From contig BRXX01000145.1 in NCBI GenBank assembly GCA_030267905.1, forward strand, positions 1 to 64,000: a stretch of 64,000 bases of DNA. Reading direction: 5' to 3'. Source of the stretch: Triparma verrucosa. Its lineage: Eukaryota; Sar; Bolidophyceae; Parmales; Triparmaceae. The translations under genes and the position numbers were made by a program. Positions 10,321 through 21,493 of this stretch are shown piece by piece (the stretch's first letter is position 1; every line of letters starts with the position of its first letter). The notes under the pieces were generated by a model, which worked only from the letters and a program-made list of their open reading frames with translations, was not told the origin of the DNA and did no database searches.

Positions 10321-13300
10321 ATGTCCAAATTCGTGAGGAAAAAGGCTACTGGAGACGAGATTGAGAAACGGTAAGTGTGTAAGTCGCCGTATTAAACTTT
10401 TATACTACTTCGATGACATACAGCGGCATCTCGGTGGCACCTATGTGGGCACTGAGCAACCACTGTGCAAACAGGAACCCTACAGAGGCAGGAACCCTAC
10501 AGATGTTCTGAAAGTAACAGTTGGCTGAAGTCAATGAACCGCTTACGGGCTAAATTCAACGCTGCCATAGACTTGGAGTCTCCGGTTGGAGTCTCCGGTG
10601 AAGGCGCTCATTACTGAGGCCTCTGTAGGGTCGAGACGGGTCCGTCCTTGTTGACCTTCTTCTAGACATTCTCTGGCTTGCTTAATCTGGAGGATGTGAG
10701 AATCGTCTCCGCAAATGTACGACACCTCTAACTCTAACACCTCTCTTCCTTCTCTTAGCATCGTGATAATCGATCCTGACAAATGCAAGCCCAACAGTGC
10801 AGCATACGCGTACCTCAAGCGCCACTCCAAGGCCTGCAATAAGGGCGGTTGCATTCAGGTGGAGAAGAAGACGGTCGTCGTCTCTGAGCATGTGAGTGTT
10901 CACTATAATTCAACAAAATGTGCACACAAACTGTGCTTGGTATCTTCCATCCATCGCTTTATCCCCCCGCGCTGCTTCTGCTTCGCCGCTAACAAACGTC
11001 ACATCCCCCCACCTCCACTCCCCCTTTCTAACTCCTTCCCTCAAACCTTTCCTCCAGGCGTGTCCAACATGCGTCAACAGGGCGAAGCAATGTCCCGGCG
11101 ACGCCGTAAGCGTCGTAAAGCTCCCCTCCAACCTCGAAACCGACACCACCCACCGCTACGGTCCCAACAGTTTCAAGATCCACGGCCTCCCGCACCCTCG
11201 TCCCGGCTGCGTCCTCGGCCTCCTCGGAACGAACGGGATAGGAAAGTCGACGGCCCTCAAAATTTTGAGCGGGACGTTGAAGCCGAATTTGGGAAACTTC
11301 GTCACTCCGGCCGAGTGGCAGGATATCGTGACGTATTATAGGGGGAGTGATCTGCAGAATTACTTTACGAGAGGTAAGAAGCTGCGAGGAGCGACACGAC
11401 GAGCCAGAATGCTTTAATTCCGCTCCGCCACTACCACCGCTACACAATTCTAACTCATTAACGCCAATCTTCATGCGACTCGCTTCGCTCGTCGCAGTTT
11501 TGGAGAATCAGGTGAGAGTGCCGAGAGGATCAGACGAAGCGGGCCCCAACCCTCTGTTACTTACTCCTCCCCACCCCCATGTTCGTTATTTGTTTTTGGT
11601 TCTAACTTGTCGCTTCGCTCCCTCGGTTCGCTTCGCAAAACAAAAACCAGCTCAAAGTCGCAGTGAAACCTCAGCTCGACGCCGCCTTCCAGAGGCGCCT
11701 CAGGGGCAAGAAGGTCAAGGACATGATCAAGTCCAGGGACGAGCGGAACAAGATGAACGAAATATGCGCATCCTTAGACCTCACGCACTTGCTCGAGAGG
11801 GACGTGGGCAAGCTGAGCGGAGGAGGTGAGAAAAAACACCGTCCAACCAGCGTCGGCGTGATGTGTCTAACCGCATTTTTATTCGTGCTGCACTCGCAGA
11901 ACTTCAGCGTTTCGTGGTCGCTTGCACCCTGGTCAAGGACGCCGACGTGTACATGTTCGACGAGGCCACCTCGTTCCTGGACGTTAAGCAGAGGCTCCAG
12001 GTAACGGAGGCCATCAGGGCGCTCTGTGACAAGACCATGTGGGAGGGCGGGGAGGAGGACGCCATGAGCAAGTATGTCGTCGTCGTTGAGCACGACCTTG
12101 CGATCCTCGACTACATGTCCGACTTCGTGCAGTGCCTCTACGGCTGCCCCGGAGCTTACGGCGTCGTCACCAAACGGAGCAACGTCAGGAACGGCATCAA
12201 CCAGTTCCTGGCGGGATACATCGAGCAGGAGAACATGCGCTTCAGGAATCACGCCCTGACCTTCAAGGTCGCGGCGACTGACTTCTTCGTCAACGATGAT
12301 GTCGCGGGAGAGCTTGAGGACGGGAAGCAGGCGGCCGCGACGGAGGGCAAGGTGAGAAGCGGAGAAAATACTATTTGTTCTGACTCGCTAACAACGTTAC
12401 TCGGTCGCTCCGAAAACAATATTTATTCTGACTCGCTAACAACGTTACTCGGTCGCTCCGAAAACAATATTTATTCTGACTCGCTAACAACGTTACTCGG
12501 TCGCTCCGAAAACAATATTTATTCTGACTCGCTAACAACGTTACTCGGTCGCTCCGTTCTTCGGTGACAGCTGGGCACGATTCGATACCCGGCCATGTCC
12601 AAGACGTACTCGACGGTGGCTAAAGGGGAGAACGTTCCGGACTCCAAGCCTGGCACCTCCTTCACGCTCAACATCGAGGCGGGAGATTTCAGGGACGGAG
12701 AAGTAATCGCGCTGATGGGCGAGAACGGCTGCGGAAAGACCACCTTCATGGAGCTGCTGGCCGGCAACACCAAGGATCAGCGAGGAAAGGTGAGAGACCT
12801 AGGAGCTGACGGCGTCGGGGTCCCAGAGCTCCCACTTGATGACGACTGCTACGAGCAAAAAGAGTTAGACACAGTGGGCACAGTTTCGGCCGCAAGCGGC
12901 CTCGGTACTCGCTATCGCTCGCCCAGTCGCTTCGCTCCTCGCTACTCGACCGCCTTACAATTCAATACTACACTAAAATAATGTGCTAACCGCGCATCAA
13001 CAATCACAGGAATCGACCATCGGCACCAACGCTAATAACGTCTCCTCAGACACGGCGAACCCCTCTCTCGCCTCTCTCGGCGTTTCTTACAAGACCCAAA
13101 ACAACAACCCAAAGCACCGTAAATTCGAAGGCACCGTCCGCGACCTCCTCGAGGAGACCATAAACTCCTCCCTCTGCGACCGCCTATTCAGGCTCCTAGT
13201 CGTCCGCGCCCTTCAGGTCGAGGAGCTCGAGGACTTGAAGGTCTCCTCCCTCTCCGGAGGAGGTGAGGCACTGCGATGAGCATAATATTAAGCACGCTGC

Positions 13301-13983
13301 AGTTCTAATCCAATCTTCACGCTATCTTCACGTTCGCTTCGCTCGTCATAGAAATGCAAAGACTCGCCATAACCATATGCCTCGGAACCCCTGCATCCGT
13401 CTACCTGATCGACGAGCCTTCCGCAGGCCTCGACTGCGAGCAGCGCGTCATCGCCGCCAAAGTAATGAAAAGGTGGATAGTCAACCACATGGGCAAAACG
13501 TGTTTCCTCGTCGAGCACGATTTCGTGATGGCCACGGCCATGGCGGATAGGGTGATTGTCTACGAGGGAACTCCTGGAGTCGAGTGTACTGCTACGGCGC
13601 CTAGGAGCGTCAACGAAGGTTTCAATAACTTCCTCAAGAGGTTGGACGTCACGTTCAGACGTGATCCTATTAATTTCAGGCCTAGGTGAGACGCGTTCTG
13701 TTGTGGGGCGAGGAGCGGCGTTTTGACGTGCGTCGCGCAGTTAAACAAACACCGTCTGCTCCTCGCTGGAAATGGCTTAATGAAACAAGCAACAACTGTT
13801 TTCAAACTCAGGGATCATTTGGCCACTCACAATCACCATCACTAATCACCAATCACCACTGCATATTCTAACAAAACCCCTTCACTCCTCAACAGAATCA
13901 ACAAAAAGAACTCAAGGAAGGACCAGGAACAGAAGGAGAAAGGTTGCTACTTCCTTTTCGACGACGACGGTGAAGACGACTAG
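10321..13983 (+). CDS. ABCE1: ABCE1/RLI-type ribosome-recycling ATPase, divergent
   Basis: ABCE1 splits ribosomes after termination and acts in initiation. Ten exons (10321-10370, 10759-10891, 11058-11373, 11498-11511, 11651-11825, 11900-12351, 12571-12789, 13010-13262, 13352-13685, 13896-13983) join in phase to about 677 aa. Two ATPase domains are visible. NBD1 has Walker A GTNGIGKST, signature KLSGGELQR and Walker B VYMFDEATSFLD. NBD2 has GENGCGKTT, SLSGGEMQR and VYLIDEPSAGLD. The segment RGSDLQNYFTR is typical of the family. The N-terminal Fe-S region is degraded: the first Cys cluster is stretched, and the second reads CPTCVNRAKQCP with Arg where the third Cys is normally found. The protein ends in an acidic DDDGEDD tail. 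Exon 4 is only 14 nt. It could be the sole ABCE1 or a paralogue. Confidence 0.9.
11374..11497 (+). mobile_element. Introner-like intron
   Basis: Starts GTAAGAAGCTGCGAGGAGCG, contains ACTCATTAACGCCAATCTTC and ends CGACTCGCTTCGCTCGTCGCAG, all shared blocks of the intron family. Confidence 0.55.
11498..11511 (+). other. 14-nt microexon of ABCE1
   Basis: TTTTGGAGAATCAG lies between two introner-like introns. With the preceding G it encodes V-L-E-N-Q, matching the conserved start of the segment after NYFT in ABCE1, and it restores phase exactly. Confidence 0.75.
12362..12555 (+). repeat. 48-bp tandem repeat inside an ABCE1 intron
   Basis: Three identical 48-bp units (12412-12459, 12460-12507, 12508-12555) follow one variant unit (12362-12411). 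Each holds TTCTGACTCGCTAAC and CTCGGTCGCTCC, the branch-site and 3' blocks of the introner family. The host intron is 12352-12570. Confidence 0.95.
13263..13351 (+). mobile_element. Introner-like intron in NBD2 signature of ABCE1
   Basis: Starts GTGAGGCACTGCGATGAGC and ends CAATCTTCACGCTATCTTC...CGCTTCGCTCGTCATAG. It interrupts LSGG|E of the second ATPase domain. Confidence 0.5.
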
Positions 13984-14122
13984 ACCTTCGAAAGAAATAA
14001 CCGTAATAAAGGCAATAAAAGGCAAAAAGCACACCCAAATTATTTTTAGCTTCTTAAAACACAAACAACCTACAACCCTATCTTAACAATTCACGAACTA
14101 AAACCTAAAATCGACCGTCCTT

Positions 14123-14371
14123 TCACCAAACATGATAATACAGAAACAGATAAATACTCCCCGCGACGAACAAAAATCCCGCCCCGACCTTCGCGTCAAT
14201 CGGCTTATACACCTCCTTGAACCTCAGGTTCTGGCTGTTCCTCAGGAGCTTCCTCCTCTTGGAGAGCTGCCCTACTTGGGGTATTTTCTTGCGTCGTCGG
14301 ACCAAGTCCTGCTTTTTTACAACGTCGGAGATTAGACCGACGGCCTCGGGATCGAAGTCGGCGTCAGACAT
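14123..14371 (-). CDS. Small tail-anchored protein, unknown
   Basis: A single exon of 82 aa. The N-terminus is acidic (MSDADFDPEAVGLISDVV), the middle strongly basic (VRRRKKIPQVGQLSKRRK), and the C-terminus has one hydrophobic helix (VGAGFLFVAGSIYLFLYYHVW without cytosolic tail). This topology suggests a tail-anchored protein of the ER or mitochondrial outer membrane. I do not recognise the family. The ATG at 14371 gives a natural start, and the 3' end converges on ABCE1 with about 140 bp between stops. Confidence 0.6.
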   Translation of the reverse strand: MSDADFDPEAVGLISDVVKKQDLVRRRKKIPQVGQLSKRRKLLRNSQNLRFKEVYKPIDAKVGAGFLFVAGSIYLFLYYHVW

Positions 14372-15219
14372 TTTGTCTTAAGGGGGGATTTGGAGAGGAG
14401 GGGGGAGAGAGGGGGGACGGGGGAGGGCTTACTCGCTTGAGATTTGAAGTGAATCAGATGACGAGCAGCAGAAAGCCTTGAGGAAATATTGAGCCTTGGG
14501 TACTTTTGGTATTCGAACGTTTCCTGGAAAATAAGATAAGGACATGAGTTGGGGGTCAATTTAAGTTGTAAATGCGAGCAACGCGGCGGTAATTTTGTTG
14601 AAATTAGTTGGCCTTGTGGCCTTAGAGACGTTTGGAGCTGTTGTTTTTAGAATGTTGGACTCTGATATTTACTTATTTACAAGACGTAACTTCGGGGAGA
14701 AACATTAAATTGGTCAAAAGCGTTTACATTATCCCCGCGAAAATTTTAACCGTCTAAATATCCAACCTTGTGCAAATATTTTAAAGATGATGGAATGAGA
14801 CTAGGACTCTAGCCCAGATTGATTTCCAGGCAAAATGACAATTCATCTAATTCCTGAATCACCGATGAAGACCAGTGGCAAACTGTACTGGTACGTACTA
14901 AAATATTATATATCGTACCTGAAAAATGATCGAATACACATTTGGTAGCGTATTAACATCAATAATTCTTCATTGAACGGAACCGTCGATTGGGACAACC
15001 AAGAGGAGTAGTATTACCTGAATTTCTTGCCTCTTGAAGAAATATTTCGCCTTCATTTCTTACCCTTGATGGAACTGCAATATCATAAACAGTAAGTTTT
15101 GTTAAATTTAGTCCCAACATTGACTATAGTTAATAAACATCCATTTTATATCTTCTTCGCCGCTACACATGTCCTCAACTGGCCGTTGACCCAATTGGCT
15201 TCATTTTCGGACGACGAGG
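14372..15219. other. Intergenic, 850 bp, no gene seen
   Basis: AT-richer sequence between divergently oriented genes. It should hold promoters and 5' UTRs of the tail-anchored gene (-) and the CoaX fusion (+). I find no ORF with coding character and no RNA gene. Confidence 0.5.
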
Positions 15220-17714
15220 ATGAATTCAAAGCCGACGAAGACAACTTATCGTCGTATATTGTGCGTTGACGACGCCGCTCTGAACCCCAAAGGCCCTGAG
15301 CGATTAGGTTTTTCCAAGTTTACGGAACTGACGCCGACGTGGTTGCCGACAATGGTCTTTCTGAGATTTCGTCGAATTTTCGTCTTTTGCGGCGTTATGA
15401 GCCGCTGAAGCCATGTCATGTCATGTCTTGACGTCTGCTATATGTGAATGACGCACTGAATCACCGCACTTGGGCTACCAACTTTAGCGACTACCACACC
15501 ACACGAACCTAACTCGTTGCCTTCCCTTCCCCTTCCTTCCCTTCCTTCCCTTCCTTCCAGGTTAAGCATAAGCTGCGGTAACACTGCGACCCACTGGTGC
15601 CTCCACGAAGACTCCAAAGAGTGCATCTTCTGGAACACTCCCCGCGTCCACGATTCCCAACAGTACAACCCCGACAAGGAGCCGGAGAGGAAATTCCTCT
15701 TCAAGTATTTGGCGACGCAGCAGTACCCCGCGGCTTTCGGGAGTCCGAAGGATGATGTTCTTAGTAATTTGAAGGTACGTATGAATTACACAAAGAACAA
15801 CGGAATGGTGTCTAACAACCCCTCTCCCCTCTCCCCCCCCCCCAGGTCTACGTCGTCTCCGTCGTACCTGACGAGACTGAAGCTCTCCGTAGACTCTTTC
15901 AAGCCCACGGCGTCGATATTATCGTTTACGATAACATGGCCTTCTTCCCGAAGAAGCAGAACGGGTACGAGTCCTTCGGAGTTGATAGGGCTGCGGCACT
16001 CAAGGGAGGTGAGAAAAACAAAAGTCGGCAAAATTTACACCTTGTTATAATGTAACTGTTCTAACGACAAACGACAATCCCCAGCTCTCATAACGACGAA
16101 GTACGCTCCAACCCTCGTTGTTGATTGCGGAACGATGTTGACCTTCACTGGCTGTTCCTCCACCTCCCAATTAATGGGCGGCGGTATAGTCCCCGGCATC
16201 CAAACAATGTTCACCTCAATGTCCCAAAAAGGTGAGAAATGCGTTGATTGCTCAATATTACCGCCACTTATTCTAACCCGTCGCTTTGCTCGCCGCTTCG
16301 CTCTTCGCAGGCGCCAACCTCCCTCTTATAAAAGTGAAAGAAACCGTGAGCAACGAGTTGAAAATCCTTAACAACAGCCAGAAAAAACTAAAGAGATTCG
16401 CACTCAACACCAACGAGTGCATGAGGAACGCCGTCATGCACATGACGGCGAGCAACATCCGCGAGAACACGATCGCCTGGGCCTTGCAAGTCCAAGAGGA
16501 GGACGAGAGCCTCGGGAAAAAGAACGGGAAAAAATTAGGCAAGGCCAAGGAGAGGCCCAGGACGTACGACGACTTCAAGTACCACGTTATCTTCACCGGA
16601 GGGGACGGGGTCGTCACGCTGACGCTTTTGAGGGAGTCGACGGATGAAACCGGTGACAAGATACCGTTGGGTGAGCCGGTTCCTCTAGGACAAGGAGGAA
16701 TCGCGAATGGGTACAGCTCCGACGCTCCGATATTCAACGACGTTAGTATGAGTTATAACAAGGCCTTGATACACGTGGGTATTAAGAGCCTTTGTAGGCC
16801 GGACGTTAAAATGATCAGAGGGAAGAGGTGAGACCAGCGACAAATTTGCTCAAGCCTGTACCTTGCCACTCCTTTCTGCAGATCTAACCCAATCTTCACG
16901 CTCACCCTTATCCTTCGTTCGTTGCAGGATGGCGAACTTGGATTTCGATGACGGGCTGACGTACCTGGGGACCATGGCGGAGCTGAAGAACGAGGACGAA
17001 ACGGTTGTAGGGGAGGACGGAATTCCGAAGTACCTGGCGACGTATGATGACGGAGATGAATATTGGAGCTCGTTCGACGATGCGCTCAGGGCGGTTAGGA
17101 TATACGAGAGCTTGGTGGCCTCGGGGGAACTGCAGAGGTTGAAGAAGGAGGGGCTCGTCAACGGTATCGAGGCGCACGCGAAAGTCAACGACGAGGACGA
17201 CGAGGACGACGAGGACGACGAGGACGACGAGGACGAGGAAGACGACGACCTCATCCAACTCGTCGAGGAGCCGGATGAGACGGGACAGGCGGAAGAGCCC
17301 ACGGCAAGGAAAGAAGAAGAAGAAGAAGATCGAAAACAACTCAAAAAACTCAAAGGCGAAGACGACTCCAGCTCAGACATCTCCGAACCCGTCAGCAAAC
17401 CTTCCAAGAAACGGGCCTCCCCCCAAAAAAAGTCAACTCCCTCTAAAAAGTCCAAACCCTCGACCCCCGTGCCGAAACCCCCCTCCTCTAAGAAAAAGTC
17501 CAAACCCTCAACCCCCACCTACCTCGGCACAAAAGTCGCGAAATACTTCGACAACGAACCCTACGCCGGAGCCGTTGAAAAGAAGAGCGGAGTGTGGTGG
17601 AAGATCGTCTTCGAAGACGGAGACCAGGAGGACTGGGACGAGGATGAAATCAAAGAAGGAACGGAAGTTTGGAGGAAAGAGTTCGGAGACGAAGGGAGCG
17701 TTCTTGATATTTAA
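15220..17714 (+). CDS. Type III pantothenate kinase (CoaX) fused to acidic/Tudor-like C-terminus
   Basis: The N-terminal half should phosphorylate pantothenate, the first step of CoA synthesis. Exons: 15220-15260 (tentative), 15561-15774, 15846-16008, 16085-16231, 16311-16827 and 16928-17714, about 622 aa. CoaX features are SISCGNTATHW (phosphate-binding D/C-x-G-N-T region), the GVDRAAALKGA helix, VVDCGTMLTFTG and GGGIVPGIQTMF. The last exon adds a segment with YLATYDDGDEYW, an Asp/Glu run (17190-17250), a Lys/Pro/Ser linker, and a Tudor-like module (YLGTKVAKYFDN, VFEDGDQEDWDEDEI). Exon 6 begins with G completing an AGG codon, so the fusion is in frame. A separate gene starting at ATG 16929 is the alternative. 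The usual catalytic Asp of D-x-G-N-T reads S-C-G-N-T here. Confidence 0.75.
16232..16310 (+). mobile_element. Introner-like intron
   Basis: Starts GTGAGAAATGCG and ends TTCTAACCCGTCGCTTTGCT followed by CGCCGCTTCGCTCTTCGCAG. Confidence 0.5.
16828..16927 (+). mobile_element. Introner-like intron, CAATCTTCACGCTC type
   Basis: Contains TCTAACCCAATCTTCACGCT near the 3' end and closes CGTTCGTTGCAG. It separates the CoaX domain from the Tudor-like tail. Confidence 0.5.
17190..17250. repeat. (GACGAG)n coding repeat
   Basis: The triplets GAC/GAG encode an Asp/Glu run in the CoaX fusion protein. Confidence 0.9.
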
Positions 17715-18289
17715 GATAGAAAGGAACGCTTTCGAATATGCCTAGGTTTTTTATTGAGAAATGTTATTTTAGCTTATTTGTTTTAATTAGAATATCTATG
17801 AGTTTGATGCCTTGACGATGACGCTTACGATGGTGGTAGTTTTGAGGCCCTGCGGCAACATAATAATGTCGCAACTGGTAAGAATGTAGAAATATTTACA
17901 GAACGAAGACTTGGCAGAGCACTATGGCCGTAGATAAAGAGGTAAAAGTTGGCAATAATCGTAAAGGCTTTTTGTCTTCACTCGACACTAGAACGTGTTG
18001 ACTGCATTTAGTTGACTGCATTTAGCCGACCTGGCTCTTTTATTTTTCTGTAAAAGCCATTAAAACGCTCCCCGAACCTTCTCAGCCCGGTTCGATACCT
18101 TTCTGCACAATTTGTTCGCAGCGTCTCGCCCTTCGGTCTATTGTAGGTCTCAATAAAGGCCTCTATAAAGGCAAAGGGCGGCACACTCTTCCCTCCTCCC
18201 GACCTTTCATGCTCTTTAGTCCCTTATTTCATCATTATAACGTCCGATTCACAACATATTAATATTAATATTGGAACTATATTCTCACT
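17715..18289. other. Intergenic, 575 bp, no gene seen
   Basis: Spacer between two same-strand genes, holding the 3' end of the CoaX fusion and the promoter of the chromodomain gene. GGTTCGATACC at 18089 matches a pol III B box but no A box precedes it. Confidence 0.5.
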
Positions 18290-18656
18290 ATGAAGTCAAG
18301 CTCCAAACGTGGTCGCTCTACGTCTTCTAAAAATCGTTTTAAGGTCCGTTCGTCGTCACCTTCTACATCCGCTCGTCCTACTGTTCGTGTCAAAACAATA
18401 AGAAATCCATATGGAGACGTTAATGTCGACGGCAATGTCAGTACAGACGACTTCAATACGGAAGGCCTCGATAAGGAACTACTCAAGACTGTGCAGAGGG
18501 CGGGAGTGGTTGAGACGAAGCATATTATGAAGGGGAATATTGTGGCGATCGATCAAGAGAATTGTAAAGAGGAGGGGGGGAAGAAGATACAGGTGAGAAC
18601 ATCAGCACAAATAAGAACACAACACCTCTATCAACACCTCTATCAAACGACGGCAA

Positions 18657-18698
<42 letters not shown>

Positions 18699-21407
18699 TC
18701 ACAATATACAACATACGTAACAGGCGGAAGACCTCTTCTGGGAGGTCGAGACTGTGATGGGCAGGCGTGTCATGAAGGGCAAGGTCGAGTACCTCGTGAA
18801 GTGGCGAGGTGAGAGCGTGGTGTGTGCCGTGCGTAACCCTCGCCACCGAATTCTAACTCCTCGCAGGTTACGACGTCTCAGACAACACCTGGGAGCCTCA
18901 GGCCAACCTGAGCGACACAGCGCTCAGGGAGGCGAAGAAGTTCATGAAGAAGAAGAAGGAGGAGAAGGAGATCAGCGAGAGGGAAATCAGGAGGCTGGGA
19001 CTGGACACGGAGACGGCGTCCACGACCTCCACGCAAACCTCCGCGAAGAACACTCACAATTCGAACCACACCGTTTCCCCGAGCACCCTGTCCCCGTGCC
19101 AGTCCTCCCCCACCTCCTCCGCGTCCCCTCACGATCCCCCTCCTCAGATATTCGCGTCCTCCCATCCCTTCGACCTCTCGTCAACTATAAACTGGTCCGA
19201 CACAATAACCCACATGCCCGTCCAACGGATCGACATAACCTCGCCCGACGCGACCGAGCGAGTGAACGGCCTCCGACGCGAGGGCGTCCCCGTCGTTATT
19301 ACCAACCACAAAGGTTGGGCGTCGTTCGCCGACCCTTGGCTTAAGGTGAGAGCCACCGTTTCTAACGTCATGGATAATTTCCCTTCCTCTCACCCCCCCC
19401 TTCCCCGCCTCCTAGACCTCCCCCTCCCCCAACGGCGGCACCCCCAAAACCACCCTCGACGTCCCCTCCATGATCGCCGACATCGGCACCGAGCTCGTCC
19501 CCGTCGTTAAAAAGAACTACAACGCCGACGCCCCCATCCACGCCAACATCCTCGCGTCGACGTTCCTCGAAAATTTCTGGGGGAAATCGTCAGAACTCTA
19601 CCTACACCAGTGGCAGTTCACTCTCTCCCTCTCCGCCGGTACTAAAATGTGTAACAAAAATTCCCCCCTCCCATTCATGGGAATCGACCTTTTATCCTCA
19701 TGGCTTGACCTCCCTCAACTCAACCACGATAACCCTCTCCAGTATATCTTCATGGGTTCGAAAGGCACGTTCTCTCGTTTGCATCAGGATAACGGGGGTT
19801 TGGTTATTACGATTGCGCCGATCGTGGGGGAGAAGGAGGCTGTTATGGTTCATAGAGATGATCACATGTGTTTGTACCACGGAGAGGTGAGAGAGAGAGT
19901 GTGTGTTGTATGAGAGGACGTGAAGAGGCGAAAAGAGACGTGGCACTTTTGTTATCTAACGACGGACGATCTTTCGATGACAATTCGGCTCGGTGAAAAA
20001 CACTTTTTGCAGGCGAATGTTAATGACCCTGACTTTCATCACTTTCCGATGCTCGCGAATGCGAGGGTTTGGAAGACGACTGTTGGGCCTGGAGAGATTC
20101 TTCTCATGCCGGAGGGGACGTACCACCAGTGTAGGAATAAGACCGATTGCCTGAGCTACAGGTGAGGCATCAGCTGCAGCTAACACAACAACAAGCTGCA
20201 GGACTTTAATCTCTAACCAACCCCTCAACTTTGCAGCCGCTTTCACCTTGACACGCTTAACCTGCCATCTTTTATACAGTCGCTGTTGGATGATGACGCT
20301 CCTGAGATCGATCACGCGACGATACTATGGAACGCTTGCAAGGACTTAATGGACAAGAACGACGCCTTGATCGACCTCGCTACTCTAGCCCGCAAACAGA
20401 AGAAACCCTGTCCTCCCATAACCGAGAAAGACCTCCAGGTCGTGCAGACGCTCAGGACACTCAGGCACAGCTGCAGGGAGCTCGCGATACGGTGCGGGTC
20501 GGCACAGAGCGTCATCGCGAACTCCCTGTGCTCGGAGGCGTTCAACTGGGGGCACTGCGTAGAGGATATCGACCTAGGACTGCACGAGTTCAGGTACAGG
20601 AACCTCGCGAGGCTGCCCAAGCAGGCGAAGCAGGACGAGAAGAGGAGGGGGGGGGTCGGGGGGGGCATGGCGCCCGTGGAAGTCGTCGACGCCCCGCCGT
20701 TTTCGGGGACGCACGATGATATGTCGGAGTTCGAGCCGGTGGCGGAGGCGCCGGGGCCGGACGTTGATACTTCGTCGAGGGGGCTGACGGTTCCGGTCCT
20801 TGACTTCAGGACCTTCCTGCGCAACAACCCCAAGGCCCAGCAGGATGCGACTCCGAACGGCGTCTGCGTAGTGACCCAATTTAACCTGAAGGAGGGTGAC
20901 CTCGTCACCATCGAGCACCAGAATAGGCTCGTCCAGTGCACGATCCTCCGAGCCATCAAAGGGACTCAGGGGGCCTTTGTGGCGTTCGACGGCTTCGGGA
21001 AGGACTACGACGAGCTGCACCCGCTGGACCTCCTGAAGGACGGGCGCGGAAATGGAAGGCGAGACATAGACGTCAAGAACGTGAAGGTCGGAGACTTTGT
21101 CTACGCGAGGTGGGGGGCATTGAAGGACGTCTACAGGGCTCAAATAAGCGAGGTGAGAATTTTCAAGAGACAAAAATAACAGTGACGAGATAGCAGCATG
21201 ATCTAACTCGGTCATTCGCAGCTCTTCGAGGGATCCATGGTCAGGGTCCACTTCCACACCTTCGTAGGGGGCGGAAACGAGTGGGACCAGTGGGTGCCGG
21301 GGAACAAAGTAATCGCTGTCGTTGAGAGGGCGGAGATCGCTAAGCAAAGGGAGGAGCAGAGAAAAGCGGACGAGCAGGGGGGGGGGGATTTAGTGAAAGG
21401 ATTTTAA
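18290..21407 (+). CDS. Chromodomain-JmjC protein with Tudor-like C-terminus
   Basis: A likely chromatin-bound Fe(II)/2-oxoglutarate oxygenase, probably a histone demethylase or hydroxylase. Seven exons (18290-18592, 18724-18808, 18867-19345, 19416-19886, 20013-20161, 20237-21152, 21222-21407) give about 862 aa. A basic Ser/Arg-rich N-terminus leads into a chromodomain (WEVETVMGRRVMKGKVEYLV, then KWRGY...NTWEPQANL, residues about 100-155). The JmjC/cupin domain carries the iron ligands H-Q-D (FSRLHQDNGG) and the distal His in PEGTYHQC, so it looks catalytically intact. The C-terminal third has two Tudor/chromo-barrel-like modules (LKEGDLVTIEHQNRLVQC and VKVGDFVYARWG...EWDQWVP). Intron 1 holds a CA microsatellite. 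Substrate and residue are unknown. Confidence 0.82.
18659..18696. repeat. (CA)n microsatellite in intron
   Basis: A pure CA run of 38 bases lies near the 3' end of intron 1 of the chromodomain-JmjC gene. Confidence 0.95.
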
Positions 21408-21493
21408 CAACGACGACCAAACGTAACGAACCAATATTAAGCTACAATTTATGCATGAACAAAATCTACTTTGACTTCTTTCTTTCAGCAACT

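Noticed and set aside
12362..12555. Tandem 48-bp repeats as a CRISPR-like array or coding repeat
   Set aside because: No spacers separate the units, the host is eukaryotic, and the unit lies within a phase-consistent intron.
18089..18099. Possible tRNA B box GGTTCGATACC
   Set aside because: No A box or cloverleaf upstream on either strand.
20574..21347. 257-codon open frame on the minus strand
   Set aside because: Antisense shadow of the JmjC gene's C-terminal exons. It crosses a real intron without domain content.
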